Source of the DNA: Candidatus Desulfaltia bathyphila
GTDB lineage: Bacteria; Desulfobacterota; Desulfobacteria; Desulfobacterales; ETH-SRB1
Reading direction: 5' to 3'
DNA: 41,972 nucleotides
NCBI GenBank assembly: GCA_014381545.1
Contig: JACNLL010000063.1
Location: 1 to 41,972 of the forward strand
Shown here: positions 26,886-35,674 of the stretch, piece by piece
Numbering within the stretch: the stretch's first letter is position 1
Layout of the letters: each line of letters starts with the position of its first letter
Translations under genes and position numbers: made by a program
Notes under the pieces: model-generated
What the model saw: only the letters and a program-made list of their open reading frames with translations
What the model was told of the DNA's origin: nothing
Database searches by the model: none

Positions 26886-27266
26886 ATGAATAAAAGAAGG
26901 AGTAAATCGGTAAGTTTTGATGCAATGGTGAAATTTTTCATGCGGCAGTATGATATCCCGACAAAAAGGGATGTAAACAAGCTTATGACCAAGTTTGACA
27001 GGCTGGAGAAGTTAATTAAAGCTACAGCCCCTCCCGCCAAAAGCGGACGTGTTTCCAGTAAAGGCAAAGCATTGTCCGGCAAATCTTCTGTAACAGCGTC
27101 AGATATTGTCTTGAATATTATAAAGACATACAGGAACGGAGCAGGTTTTGCCCAGATCCAGGCCAAAACAGGCTTTGGCGAGAAAAAACTTCGCAATATT
27201 ATTTTCCGATTAAATCATATGAATAAGATTAAGCGTAAGAGCCGCGGCATCTATATTGTTTCGTAA
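26886..27266 (+). CDS. Small basic protein, probable winged-helix C-domain
   Basis: ATG 26886 follows AGGAGG with a good gap. The 126-residue protein is Lys/Arg-rich. The first 50 residues form a helical part with leucine spacing ('KRDVNKLMTKFDRLEKLIKA'), a Ser/Lys/Pro linker follows (about 50-68), and the C-terminal 55 residues read like a small helix-turn-helix or winged helix ('GAGFAQIQAKTGFGEKKLRN'...'RLNHMNKIKRKSRGIYIV'). DNA binding is plausible, but the family is not recognised. It stands alone between divergent and downstream genes. Confidence 0.7.
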   Translation: MNKRRSKSVSFDAMVKFFMRQYDIPTKRDVNKLMTKFDRLEKLIKATAPPAKSGRVSSKGKALSGKSSVTASDIVLNIIKTYRNGAGFAQIQAKTGFGEKKLRNIIFRLNHMNKIKRKSRGIYIVS

Positions 27267-27316
27267 CGGTCTTACTTATTGTTGTTCGGAAATAGAAAAC
27301 TGAAAAGGCGGTATGG

Positions 27317-30301
27317 ATGGATGTAATTTTGGATCAAAACAACCCCGGGCTAAAACAGGGCGACAATATATCCGGTTTTTTTATTAAGAAGGTCGCGAAG
27401 CTTGAGGAAATAAATTCAGTTTTTTATGAGCTTGAGCATACCCTTACAGGCGCCAGGTATATCCATATCAGTAAAAATGACGAAGAAAACACATTCGGCG
27501 TGGCTTTTAAGACTGTTCCGGTTGATTCAACCGGTGTTGCGCATATCCTGGAACATACTGTTTTATGCGGTTCAAATAGATTCCCTGTACGCGATCCGTT
27601 TTTTTCCATGTTAAAGAGAAGTTTGAGCACATTCATGAACGCCTTTACCTCATCGGACTGGACCATGTATCCTTTTTCCACCCAGAACAGGAAAGATTTT
27701 TACAACCTTATGGATGTTTATCTCGATGCGGCATTTTTTCCAAAAATAGATAAGCTCAGCTTCAAGCAGGAGGGCCATCGCCTGGAAATCGAAGATGATT
27801 TAAAAGATGCCGGTTCTATGAGGCTTGTTTATAAAGGTGTTGTATACAACGAGATGAAGGGCGCTATGTCATCGCCGGATCAGGTATTGATACGATTTCT
27901 TTTAAAAGCCCTCTACCCTGACACAACATACAGCCACAACTCAGGCGGAGACCCTGTTGTAATTCCAAGTTTGACATATGATCAATTAAAGGCTTTTCAC
28001 AGGCGGCACTATCACCCAAGCAACTCTTTTTTTTATACATACGGAAATATGCCGTTAAAGGAACATCTTAATTTTATACAGGAAAGAATATTAAAAAAAT
28101 TTGAGCGGATCGATCCAAAAACAGATGTTCTTTCTCAACCCCGCTGGAACAAGCCCAGAAAGATAATAAATAAATATCCGCTTGGAGACAGCGAAGATCC
28201 CTCAAAAAAATGCCAGGTTTGCGTGGCGTGTCTGACCGCGGATATCAAGGATTTTTTTGAAGTTCTGGCTCTTATACTGCTTGAACAGATTCTTCTCGGG
28301 AATTCAGCCTCTCCTTTGCGCAAAGCATTGATAGATTCGGAGCTTGGAACTGCTCTATCCGACGGAACAGGCTTCCATGCCGATAACAGGGACACCATGT
28401 TCGTATGCGGGCTCAAAGATGTGGAGAAGTCTTCCGCAGAAAAAATTGAAACTATTATTTTTGATACCTTAAAAGGCCTTGTTGATAAAGGTATTGACAA
28501 AAAATTGATCGAGTCGGCCATTCATCAGATAGAATTTCATCGCAAGGAAGTAACAAACACACCATATCCATACGGCATAAAACTGCTTTTAACCATTTCA
28601 GAATGCTGGTTTCACGGCGGAGATCCCGAAAGAATCCTGCGGTTTGACGCAGATCTTGACAGGCTTAAAAAAGAACTTTCCATGGGCCCATTTTTTGAAA
28701 ACAAAATAAAAAGCTATTTTCTGGATAATCCCCACATGGTGCTTTTTACGCTGGCTCCTGATCAATTGATGGAGCGTAAAGAAAACGACAGGGTTGCTGC
28801 AGAACTTGACAGTGTCAGGGCCTCATTGAGCATATCCGATATAAAAAAAACACAGGAGGATGCTAAAGCTTTAAGACAACTCCAGGAAAGCATAGAGGAT
28901 GTTTCCTGCCTTCCCACCCTTGAGCTTGAAGATATTCCTCCATCTGTTAAAAGCGTAAAGGAGACAACCAGATACGGCGCAACGGCTGCCTGCTATAATC
29001 AACCAACCTCCGGCATCTTTTACTTTGAGGCGGCCACGGGAGCCGGATCTTTCAGAAAACAGTTGATTCCACTCATCCCTTTTTTCTGTTTTGCTCTTCC
29101 CAGAATAGGAACGGCCGTGCATGATTATACGGAAATGGCGCAGCTCATTGATGCATATACAGGCGGCATTGGATTCTCTTCTCATTCCTGCACCAGCTTT
29201 GAAGAAAAGGGCTTTTGTTTGCCGTTTATCTCATTTAGCGGAAAATGCCTTGTCAGAAATCAGGGCAGGATGTTTGAAATTATTCAGGAGCTTTTATGCA
29301 AATTCGATTTTTCAGATTTTACCCGCTTAAAGAGCCTTTTGTATGAATACAGGGCGGGATTGGAATCGATGGTCGTGCAAAATGGGCACATGCTGGCAAT
29401 GTCGCTTGCTTCGAGAAACTTATCAACCACCTGCGCACTTAGCGAAATATGGCATGGCATTCATCAGCTGCAAACTATAAAGGGCTTAACCGATGATCTT
29501 GTAGAAGATAAACTAAAGTCTGTATCCGGCGATTTATTATCAATCGGCAAAAACCTTTTTACACGAAGCAATTTTAAAATGGCGCTGATCGGCGAAGATT
29601 ATCCCTTGTCAACAGCATCTTCCCTGGCGGCATCTGTGCAAAACAATTTGGAAGATGGGCAAGCAAACGGTTTTGTGAGCCCTGGAATCGAATTTGACGA
29701 TGAAATTATCATGGAAGGCTGGAGCACATCTTCCGCGGTTTCATTTGTGGCCCAGGCATTTAAGACCGTGCGAATGGGACATGAAGATGCTCCTGCTTTA
29801 TCTGTTATAAGTAAAATACTTCGCTCAATGTATCTTCATCGTGAGATTCGGGAAAAAGGCGGAGCATACGGCGGATTTGCAATATATAATTCCGAGGACG
29901 GTATATTTAATTTCGGCTCTTACAGAGATCCCCATATATCTGCTACCCTTAAGGTATATGATGGCGCTGTAGATTTCATAAATTCCGGGCACTTTGTTGA
30001 CGAAGATGTCAAGGAAGCGATTTTGCAGGTATGTTCCGGAATCGACAGGCCGGATCCACCGGCGCCGGCGGCTCAAAAGGCATTTTACAGAAAAATTGTT
30101 TCTTTATCGGATGAGGCACGCAAGGCTTTTAAAAAGAGGCTTCTTTCGTTAACCAGGGATAAGGTCGTAGAGGTTGCTGCAAAATATTTTGATCAAAACA
30201 AAAGCAAGCGCTCTGTAGCTGTTATATCGGGTGAGCAGAAATTAAAAGAAGAGAATGAAAAATTGCCTGATCATAGTCAGCTAAGGCTTTACAGGATTTA
30301 G
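27317..30301 (+). CDS. PreP-like M16C family zinc metallopeptidase
   Basis: The 994-residue protein has the inverted zinc motif HxxEH at His76-Ile-Leu-Glu79-His80 ('GVAHILEHTVLCG') and the more distal Glu in 'YNEMKGAMSSP'. This is the layout of presequence peptidase (PreP/Cym1, M16C), a closed-chamber enzyme that degrades short unstructured peptides. The second half repeats the fold without the metal site and carries the conserved 'REKGGAYGGFAIY' segment. Length matches the family (about 970-1000). No signal peptide is visible, so it is probably cytoplasmic. Confidence 0.92.
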   Translation: MDVILDQNNPGLKQGDNISGFFIKKVAKLEEINSVFYELEHTLTGARYIHISKNDEENTFGVAFKTVPVDSTGVAHILEHTVLCGSNRFPVRDPFFSMLKRSLSTFMNAFTSSDWTMYPFSTQNRKDFYNLMDVYLDAAFFPKIDKLSFKQEGHRLEIEDDLKDAGSMRLVYKGVVYNEMKGAMSSPDQVLIRFLLKALYPDTTYSHNSGGDPVVIPSLTYDQLKAFHRRHYHPSNSFFYTYGNMPLKEHLNFIQERILKKFERIDPKTDVLSQPRWNKPRKIINKYPLGDSEDPSKKCQVCVACLTADIKDFFEVLALILLEQILLGNSASPLRKALIDSELGTALSDGTGFHADNRDTMFVCGLKDVEKSSAEKIETIIFDTLKGLVDKGIDKKLIESAIHQIEFHRKEVTNTPYPYGIKLLLTISECWFHGGDPERILRFDADLDRLKKELSMGPFFENKIKSYFLDNPHMVLFTLAPDQLMERKENDRVAAELDSVRASLSISDIKKTQEDAKALRQLQESIEDVSCLPTLELEDIPPSVKSVKETTRYGATAACYNQPTSGIFYFEAATGAGSFRKQLIPLIPFFCFALPRIGTAVHDYTEMAQLIDAYTGGIGFSSHSCTSFEEKGFCLPFISFSGKCLVRNQGRMFEIIQELLCKFDFSDFTRLKSLLYEYRAGLESMVVQNGHMLAMSLASRNLSTTCALSEIWHGIHQLQTIKGLTDDLVEDKLKSVSGDLLSIGKNLFTRSNFKMALIGEDYPLSTASSLAASVQNNLEDGQANGFVSPGIEFDDEIIMEGWSTSSAVSFVAQAFKTVRMGHEDAPALSVISKILRSMYLHREIREKGGAYGGFAIYNSEDGIFNFGSYRDPHISATLKVYDGAVDFINSGHFVDEDVKEAILQVCSGIDRPDPPAPAAQKAFYRKIVSLSDEARKAFKKRLLSLTRDKVVEVAAKYFDQNKSKRSVAVISGEQKLKEENEKLPDHSQLRLYRI

Positions 30302-30307
30302 GTTTTT

Positions 30308-30340
30308 CAAAACACACCCCAAACACACCCCAAACATACC
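30308..30340. repeat. Tandem AAACACACCCC units before the hybrid kinase
   Basis: An 11-base unit AAACACACCCC occurs about twice and decays into AAACATACC, ending shortly before the ribosome site of the kinase gene. It may lie in that gene's leader. Its function is unknown. Confidence 0.45.
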
Positions 30341-30356
30341 ATGGGAGAGGAAGAAA

Positions 30357-32453
30357 ATGAAGATAGCCAATAAAATAAGCCTCTCATTCTTTACAGCCGT
30401 GCTTATACTTGCAAGCATTATAATGCCCATTATCTATTATATGGCGAGCAAGGATATGAAAAATGCCATATTCGCGCATCTGGCCACAACAGCTCACACA
30501 AGAGCAAACCATGTAGGAACATTTTTAAAGATGCAAAAAAACTCTGTGATACAGTTATCACAGGGCATAATTTTTGAGAACCTGTTGAGCGTAAAGAAAC
30601 AGGATTCGCATTATACAGATAAAGTCGATATTGCTCTAACGAGACTGGACAGAACAGAAAAAGCAAATGAATCTATCTATGAAGTTTTTGTTTTAAATAA
30701 AAAGGGCATAGCTGTTGCCTCCAGCGACAGGCGCAAAATCGGTTTGGATAGATCCTCTGATGCTTATTTTTTAGAGGCAAAATCAGGGTCTTATATCAAA
30801 GATGCTTATTATTCTAAAATAACAGGAGAACCGTCGATTGCTGTTTCTGCTCCGATCGTAAACAAAGAAACAAAAAAGTTTTTGGGTGTAGTCGTTGCCA
30901 GGATTGGTTTGAATGAACTGAATAGAATAACTACCGATAGAACCGGCCTTGGTAAAACAGGAGAGGCCTATCTTGTAAATAAACAGTGCTTGATGATAAC
31001 CCCTTCCCGCTTTGCAGAAGACGCCTTTCTTAAACTAAAGGTCGATACTGAAAACACAAGAAAATATCTTGAAGATATTAAAAAAGGTGCAGAGCCACAT
31101 GAACATGAATCTTTTATATTTGATGATTACAGGGGAGTTAAGGTTCTTGGAACACACGATCATATATCGGAGATGCAGTGGGGCCTTATGGCGGAAATTG
31201 ATGAATCTGAAGCGCTTGGTCCTCTCGTTAAATTAAAAGCCATTTTTATTATTATAATGCTTTTTACTCTAACAACAGCATGGTTCTTAGGCGCTCTTCT
31301 TTCAAGGTTTATAACCAGACCGATCCATGAGCTGCGTAAAGGAGCCGGGATAATAGGCAGGGGGGATCTGGACTACAAGATAGCTGTAGATACAAAGGAC
31401 GAGATCGGTCAACTATCACAGGCATTTAATAAGATGACCGAGGATTTGAAAGATACAACCACATCCATAGATAAACTCAAGAACACGGAAGAAGATCTGC
31501 GAAAGGCCAAGGAAGGGGCTGAAGCGGCAAACCGTGCCAAAAGCTCTTTTCTTGCCGGCATGAGTCATGAGATCAGGACACCGATGAATGCGGTTATCGG
31601 TATGGCCGATCTCCTTTCGGATACTCCGCTTACAGATATGCAGAAGGAGTATCTGGAGATGCTTACTGTTTCAGCAAACAACCTTTTGGATGTAATAAAC
31701 GATGTCCTTGATATGTCCAAGATTGAAGCCGGCCATCTCGAAATTGAGAAAGCAGAGTTTGATCTAATGGATGTTGTAGAATCGGCAGGAGTTGGTCTAA
31801 GCGCCAAGGCATCCCAAAAAGATATTAAACTGCTGTACAGGATAAAATCTGATGTGCCGCGTTATATACTTGGTGATTCAACAAAATTGCGCCAGATTCT
31901 TATTAATCTCGCAGGCAATTCGATAAAATTTACTGAAAAGGGAGAAATAGTCGTAAATGTAGAAATACTTGAGAGAAGTGGGGATGACATAACCCTTCAT
32001 TTCAGCGTGAAGGATACGGGCATCGGTATTTCGAAGGAAAGATTGTCAAAGATATTTGAAAGCTTTACGCAGGCAGACTCTTCTACCACGCGAAAATACG
32101 GCGGCACAGGCCTCGGTCTTACTATTTCAAAACAACTTGTCGAAAAAATGGGAGGAAAAATCTGGGTGGAAAGTGAAATGGGGAAAGGAAGTACTTTTCA
32201 TTTTACCATCCGTTCCACGGCAGTTGAAAAACCGGAAGAGAAAAAAGAAGCGCCCGAAAAGCAGAAAATTGAATCCGCGCTTAAAGGAAAACCGTTAGAA
32301 GTTCTTCTGGCTGAAGATAACATAATAAATCAAAAAGTCGCGGTAAGAATCCTTGAAAAACAGGACTGGCACGTAACTGTTGCAAATAACGGCAAAGAGG
32401 CTGTTGAAATTTCCGCAAAGAGCGAATTTGACCTGATTCTCATGGATGTCTAG
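30357..32453 (+). CDS. Hybrid sensor histidine kinase, receiver domain cut by TAG
   Basis: Order: membrane helix (about 9-29), extracellular dCache-type sensor (about 35-285), second helix (about 293-314), HAMP ('SRFITRPIHELRKGAGIIGR'), coiled linker, HisKA with phospho-His404 ('MSHEIRTPMN'), HATPase ('LINLAGNSIKFT', 'DTGIGIS', 'GGTGLGLTIS'), and then a receiver domain ('LEVLLAEDNIINQKVAVRIL'). The frame stops at TAG 32451-32453 immediately after 'DLILMDV', so the phospho-acceptor Asp697 is retained but the last ~70 residues of the receiver fold are cut off. The same frame continues without a shift as MPEMDG.... A CAG (Gln) at this spot would restore a 767-residue hybrid kinase. GAGAGGAAG precedes the ATG. 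Confidence 0.9.
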   Translation: MKIANKISLSFFTAVLILASIIMPIIYYMASKDMKNAIFAHLATTAHTRANHVGTFLKMQKNSVIQLSQGIIFENLLSVKKQDSHYTDKVDIALTRLDRTEKANESIYEVFVLNKKGIAVASSDRRKIGLDRSSDAYFLEAKSGSYIKDAYYSKITGEPSIAVSAPIVNKETKKFLGVVVARIGLNELNRITTDRTGLGKTGEAYLVNKQCLMITPSRFAEDAFLKLKVDTENTRKYLEDIKKGAEPHEHESFIFDDYRGVKVLGTHDHISEMQWGLMAEIDESEALGPLVKLKAIFIIIMLFTLTTAWFLGALLSRFITRPIHELRKGAGIIGRGDLDYKIAVDTKDEIGQLSQAFNKMTEDLKDTTTSIDKLKNTEEDLRKAKEGAEAANRAKSSFLAGMSHEIRTPMNAVIGMADLLSDTPLTDMQKEYLEMLTVSANNLLDVINDVLDMSKIEAGHLEIEKAEFDLMDVVESAGVGLSAKASQKDIKLLYRIKSDVPRYILGDSTKLRQILINLAGNSIKFTEKGEIVVNVEILERSGDDITLHFSVKDTGIGISKERLSKIFESFTQADSSTTRKYGGTGLGLTISKQLVEKMGGKIWVESEMGKGSTFHFTIRSTAVEKPEEKKEAPEKQKIESALKGKPLEVLLAEDNIINQKVAVRILEKQDWHVTVANNGKEAVEISAKSEFDLILMDV

Positions 32454-32660
32454 ATGCCGGAGATGGACGGGCTTGAAGCAACAGTGAAGATAAGAAAGAG
32501 AGAAGAAGGATCAGACAAACATATTCCGATTATCGCTCTTACCGCTCATGCGTTTGAGGAGGATAAAAAAAGATGCATTGCCGCGGGCATGGACAGATAT
32601 GCCACAAAACCGATCAAGATTCGGGAACTTTTTGCGGTGATAGAAGAGGTTCTGGAATAG
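32454..32660 (+). pseudogene. C-terminal half of the kinase receiver domain after the amber codon
   Basis: This 68-residue segment reads 'MPEMDGLEATVKIRKREEG'...'IIALTAHAFEEDKKRCIAAG'...'YATKPIKIREL', which is exactly the missing part of a receiver domain, including the conserved Thr/Ala of strand 4 and the Lys of strand 5. It is in the same frame as the kinase. Its ATG directly follows the TAG (TAGATG), so reinitiation could make a separate peptide, but on its own it lacks the acidic pocket and phospho-Asp. Confidence 0.8.
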
Positions 32661-32670
32661 GAGATAAATT

Positions 32671-34641
32671 ATGAATAGCACAATAAAACCTTTGATTTTG
32701 TGTGTTGACGACGATGAGGTTACGCGAAGACTGCTCGAACGTCTGCTCAAGAATGCCGGTTTTGATGTGACAACCGCAAAAAGCGGCATGGAGGCTCTTG
32801 CCAAAGTCAGCAAGAAGAAGCCCGACATTATCCTGCTTGACATTATAATGCCGGAGATGGATGGGTATGAGGTTTGTTCACGGCTGCAGGAAAATGATGA
32901 AACTTCTTATATTCCTGTAATATTTGTTACAGCGCTTGGTGATAAGCAGGACAAGACAAAAGCATTTTCAGCCGGTGCCGCGGACTATCTCGTGAAACCG
33001 ATCAAAAAAGATGACCTCATGCAGAAGATCCGCAAACATATAAAGACGGATATTCAATGGAAAGAACTGCGTGCAGATGCAGGGGCATGGTACGAAAGGT
33101 TGCTGCCGTCTGAATTTATCCAATTCAAGGAATTTCTCTTTGCACAACTATCTCTGGGCCATGAAAAAAAGTACAAACTTTCTAATATTTCGCCTCAAAA
33201 GATATATTCCATATACCGGGTTGCTGAAACTAATAACAGCAGGATAGCTCAATATATTGCGGAGTTTCTAAAGCTTCCATATATTTCCCATATCAACCAT
33301 GATAATATCCGGTTGGGGGTTCTTCCAGCAGCATATTGCAGGTCAAACCATGTTGTGCCTGTAAGCGACGCATCCGGAAAAGAGACATTTGTGCTAAGCA
33401 ACCCTTTTGACTGGGACCTCATGGACAATTTGATGAAACTATCCGGTCTCGACAAGAGATCCGGGCTTATGATAACGGAACCCGACAATATTGATTTGTT
33501 GTTCGAAAATGAGAAAATAATACAGTCACCAACAATTTCTCCGATTAAAGATAGACGGAAACCCGCAGAGCTTTCGGAATCTGAGATCAAAGAAAAACCG
33601 GTTGTTCATATTTCCAATATTATCCTTGATAGAGCAGTAAGGGAAAGAGTCAGCGACATCCATATAGAACCAAAGGAGGTCGATACTGTAGTTCGTTTCC
33701 GGATTGATGGAGATTTAAGAGATATCATCACCGTAAAAAAAGAGACAGGCATTAAACTCATATCCCGCTATAAAGTAATCGGAGGTCTTGATATAGCGGA
33801 AAAAAGGAGGCCGCAGGACGGGGCATTCGCGGCAGTCATAGCTGAGAGGACATTTAATTTCAGGATATCCAGTACTTCCACTCCAAACGGTGAAAGTCTT
33901 GTGATGCGAATGCTTGAGCCATACGAAAAACCAAAAGAACTGGCTGAACTTGGCATGACGGAGAAACAGGTTAATACCCTGGTCGCCTGTACCAACCGAA
34001 ATGCAGGGCTGATTCTTATAGTGGGCGGCACCGGCTCAGGGAAAACCACAACGGTTTACAGCCTTTTAAGCAAGATAGACATTGAAATAAGGAGCCTCAT
34101 GTCTGTCGAAAATCCTGTGGAATACCGCATACCATTAGCCAACCAACATCAGGTAAATGAAAAGGCCGGCATTACATTTGATGCTCTTTTAAAGGCCTCG
34201 GTCAGGCAGGATCCTGACATACTTTACATAGGAGAGATAAGGGATAATTATTCCGCAAAAATGGCTGTTAACTTTGCAAGCACGGGACACCTGACCATTA
34301 CGACTCTGCACACATCAAATGCAACCACCGCTATTTTCCGCATGGAGAGGGTGGGGGTTGACAGGGGGATAATGGCGGATACCATCCTTGTTGTTGTGGC
34401 CCAGGCATTGTTAAAGAAACTCTGCCGAGATTGCAAGAAAGTAGTGCCGATTTCACAGGAAGAAGTGGAAATGCTGTCGCTGTTTACAGACGATATTCCA
34501 TCTATGGTCGCACACATCCTGTGGGTTGTCCAAAATGTAATAACACAGGCTATTATGGACGCGAAGGGCTCTACGAAGTTCTCTCCTTTGATCCGGAAAT
34601 TTCTGAAATGGTTCGCGCCGGTCTTTCTATTGCCGAAATAA
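32671..34641 (+). CDS. Receiver-PilB/GspE ATPase, 5' part (frameshifted)
   Basis: Residues about 8-122 form a complete receiver domain ('LILCVDDDEVTRRLLERLLK', phospho-Asp in 'ILLDIIMPEMDGY', Lys in 'DYLVKPIKKDDL'). A GspE N-terminal-like domain follows (about 165-285, 'FLKLPYISHINHDNIRLGVL'), then the secretion/pilus ATPase: 'RVSDIHIEPKEVDTVVRFRI', Walker A 'GGTGSGKTTT' near 452, Walker B 'DILYIGEIRD', and the His box 'STGHLTITTLHTSNA'. The first zinc cysteine pair (CRDC) is present, but from about 34495 this frame turns into unrelated sequence (after 'LSLFTDDIPS') and stops at 34641. The true continuation lies in the -1 frame. GGAG lies seven bases before the ATG. Confidence 0.9.
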   Translation: MNSTIKPLILCVDDDEVTRRLLERLLKNAGFDVTTAKSGMEALAKVSKKKPDIILLDIIMPEMDGYEVCSRLQENDETSYIPVIFVTALGDKQDKTKAFSAGAADYLVKPIKKDDLMQKIRKHIKTDIQWKELRADAGAWYERLLPSEFIQFKEFLFAQLSLGHEKKYKLSNISPQKIYSIYRVAETNNSRIAQYIAEFLKLPYISHINHDNIRLGVLPAAYCRSNHVVPVSDASGKETFVLSNPFDWDLMDNLMKLSGLDKRSGLMITEPDNIDLLFENEKIIQSPTISPIKDRRKPAELSESEIKEKPVVHISNIILDRAVRERVSDIHIEPKEVDTVVRFRIDGDLRDIITVKKETGIKLISRYKVIGGLDIAEKRRPQDGAFAAVIAERTFNFRISSTSTPNGESLVMRMLEPYEKPKELAELGMTEKQVNTLVACTNRNAGLILIVGGTGSGKTTTVYSLLSKIDIEIRSLMSVENPVEYRIPLANQHQVNEKAGITFDALLKASVRQDPDILYIGEIRDNYSAKMAVNFASTGHLTITTLHTSNATTAIFRMERVGVDRGIMADTILVVVAQALLKKLCRDCKKVVPISQEEVEMLSLFTDDIPSMVAHILWVVQNVITQAIMDAKGSTKFSPLIRKFLKWFAPVFLLPK

Positions 34642-35237
34642 GGGCCTTTGCGCATAAAAGAGGAGACTATCTGATAAGCGATCATGCACTGGAAAAAATG
34701 AGAAATAATCTTTTTGCTCCAAAAGATATTTACGAGAAAGTGCTGGCGGAAGAGATAAATTTAAAAAAGATGCCTTTGGAAAAAGCCCATGCAAAGATTA
34801 CGCAGCCTGAAACCGCTGTTTCTAAAGCTGCTCCTTCAAAATTAAAAACAGAAAGACCACCGTCAATTCTTGTTGTTGAAGATGACAATCTGACGCAAAA
34901 ACTCATTAAGCGTTTGCTTGAAACCCGCGGTTACGGGGTTACCATTGCGGGAGACGGTATAGAAGCCCTTCTTTATCTCGGCAAAAAAGAATTTGACCTT
35001 ATAATCTCTGATATAAACATGCCCAACCTGGATGGCTTTAAATTGCTTGAGATGATGGGTCAAAAAGGGATTGAAACACCTGTTATGTTTATGACATCAA
35101 GGACTGATCCTGAAGATGAGTTAAGGGGATTTAAACTGGGAGCCAGAGACTATATCAAAAAACCGATCCAAAAGGAAATATTGCTGATGAGAGTTGAAAG
35201 GGCACTGGGAGACAACCGGAAAAATAAAAAGGGATGA
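34495..35237 (+). pseudogene. 3' part of the PilB/GspE ATPase with second receiver domain
   Basis: Reading in the frame ending at 35237, the protein resumes as 'SIYGRTHPVGCPKCNNTGYY', giving the second zinc cysteine pair (CPKC) that completes the PilB/GspE tetracysteine finger, then 'REGLYEVLSFDPEISEMVRA' and the usual C-terminal ATPase helices. A Lys/Pro linker leads to a second complete receiver domain ('ILVVEDDNLTQKLIKRLLET', phospho-Asp in 'LIISDINMPNLDGF', 'DYIKKPIQKE'). The frame is open from before 34431, but only the part after about 34495 is homologous. One missing base near 34490-34505 accounts for the break. The intact protein would be about 855 residues. Confidence 0.85.
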
Positions 35238-35244
35238 GCTTGGC

Positions 35245-35595
35245 ATGAAGGAAGAGAATGATAAGCCGGTATTTGACAGAGATTATGCATTAGAAGTAAC
35301 CGACGGAGATACGGAATTTTTAAAAGAGCTGGCGGATTTGTTTAATGCCGACTATCCTCAGAAATTAGCCGAAATTTCACGGGCCATAGAGGAGAAGGAT
35401 TTTAAAGCCATTGATAAAACCGCACACAGTCTGAAAGGGGCATCCGGCAACCTGGGGCTGACACGTGTTTACGAACTTGCTTTTGAGATAGAAAAGATGG
35501 GGAAAGCGGAAAACATAGAAGGCATAGATAAGATCTATCAAGAACTTGAAAAGGAGCTGGAAAGGTTTAAGGAATTTGCCTTAAGCCTATTTTAA
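35245..35595 (+). CDS. Hpt-domain phosphotransfer protein
   Basis: The short protein (116 residues from ATG 35245) is an Hpt four-helix bundle. The phospho-His is in 'KTAHSLKGASGNLG', and the typical 'GDTEFLKELADLFNADYPQK' precedes it. It starts seven bases after the second receiver domain of the ATPase protein. With the hybrid kinase and the two receivers it supplies all parts of a His-Asp-His-Asp relay. The frame is open to a TTG at 35194, but ATG 35245 is preferred. Confidence 0.88.
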   Translation: MKEENDKPVFDRDYALEVTDGDTEFLKELADLFNADYPQKLAEISRAIEEKDFKAIDKTAHSLKGASGNLGLTRVYELAFEIEKMGKAENIEGIDKIYQELEKELERFKEFALSLF

Positions 35596-35609
35596 GCAAA
35601 ATATTGGTA

Positions 35610-35639
35610 TTGACTAAGCAACGATTGCTGAGATAAAAT
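35610..35639 (+). promoter_or_regulatory. Sigma70-type promoter for hisS-aspS
   Basis: TTGACT (35610-35615) and TAAAAT (35634-35639) are separated by 18 bases, close to the consensus -35 and -10. The hisS ATG lies about 35 bases further on. The spacing suggests a short leader. Confidence 0.5.
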
Positions 35640-35674
35640 AAAAGATTATATAATAAAAGGATCAGCGCTAAAAC

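Noticed and set aside
32451-32453. Pyrrolysine codon as the default reading of the TAG
   Set aside because: No methylamine methyltransferase or pyl gene lies in the window, and a receiver domain is not a known pyrrolysine context. Kept only as an option to test.
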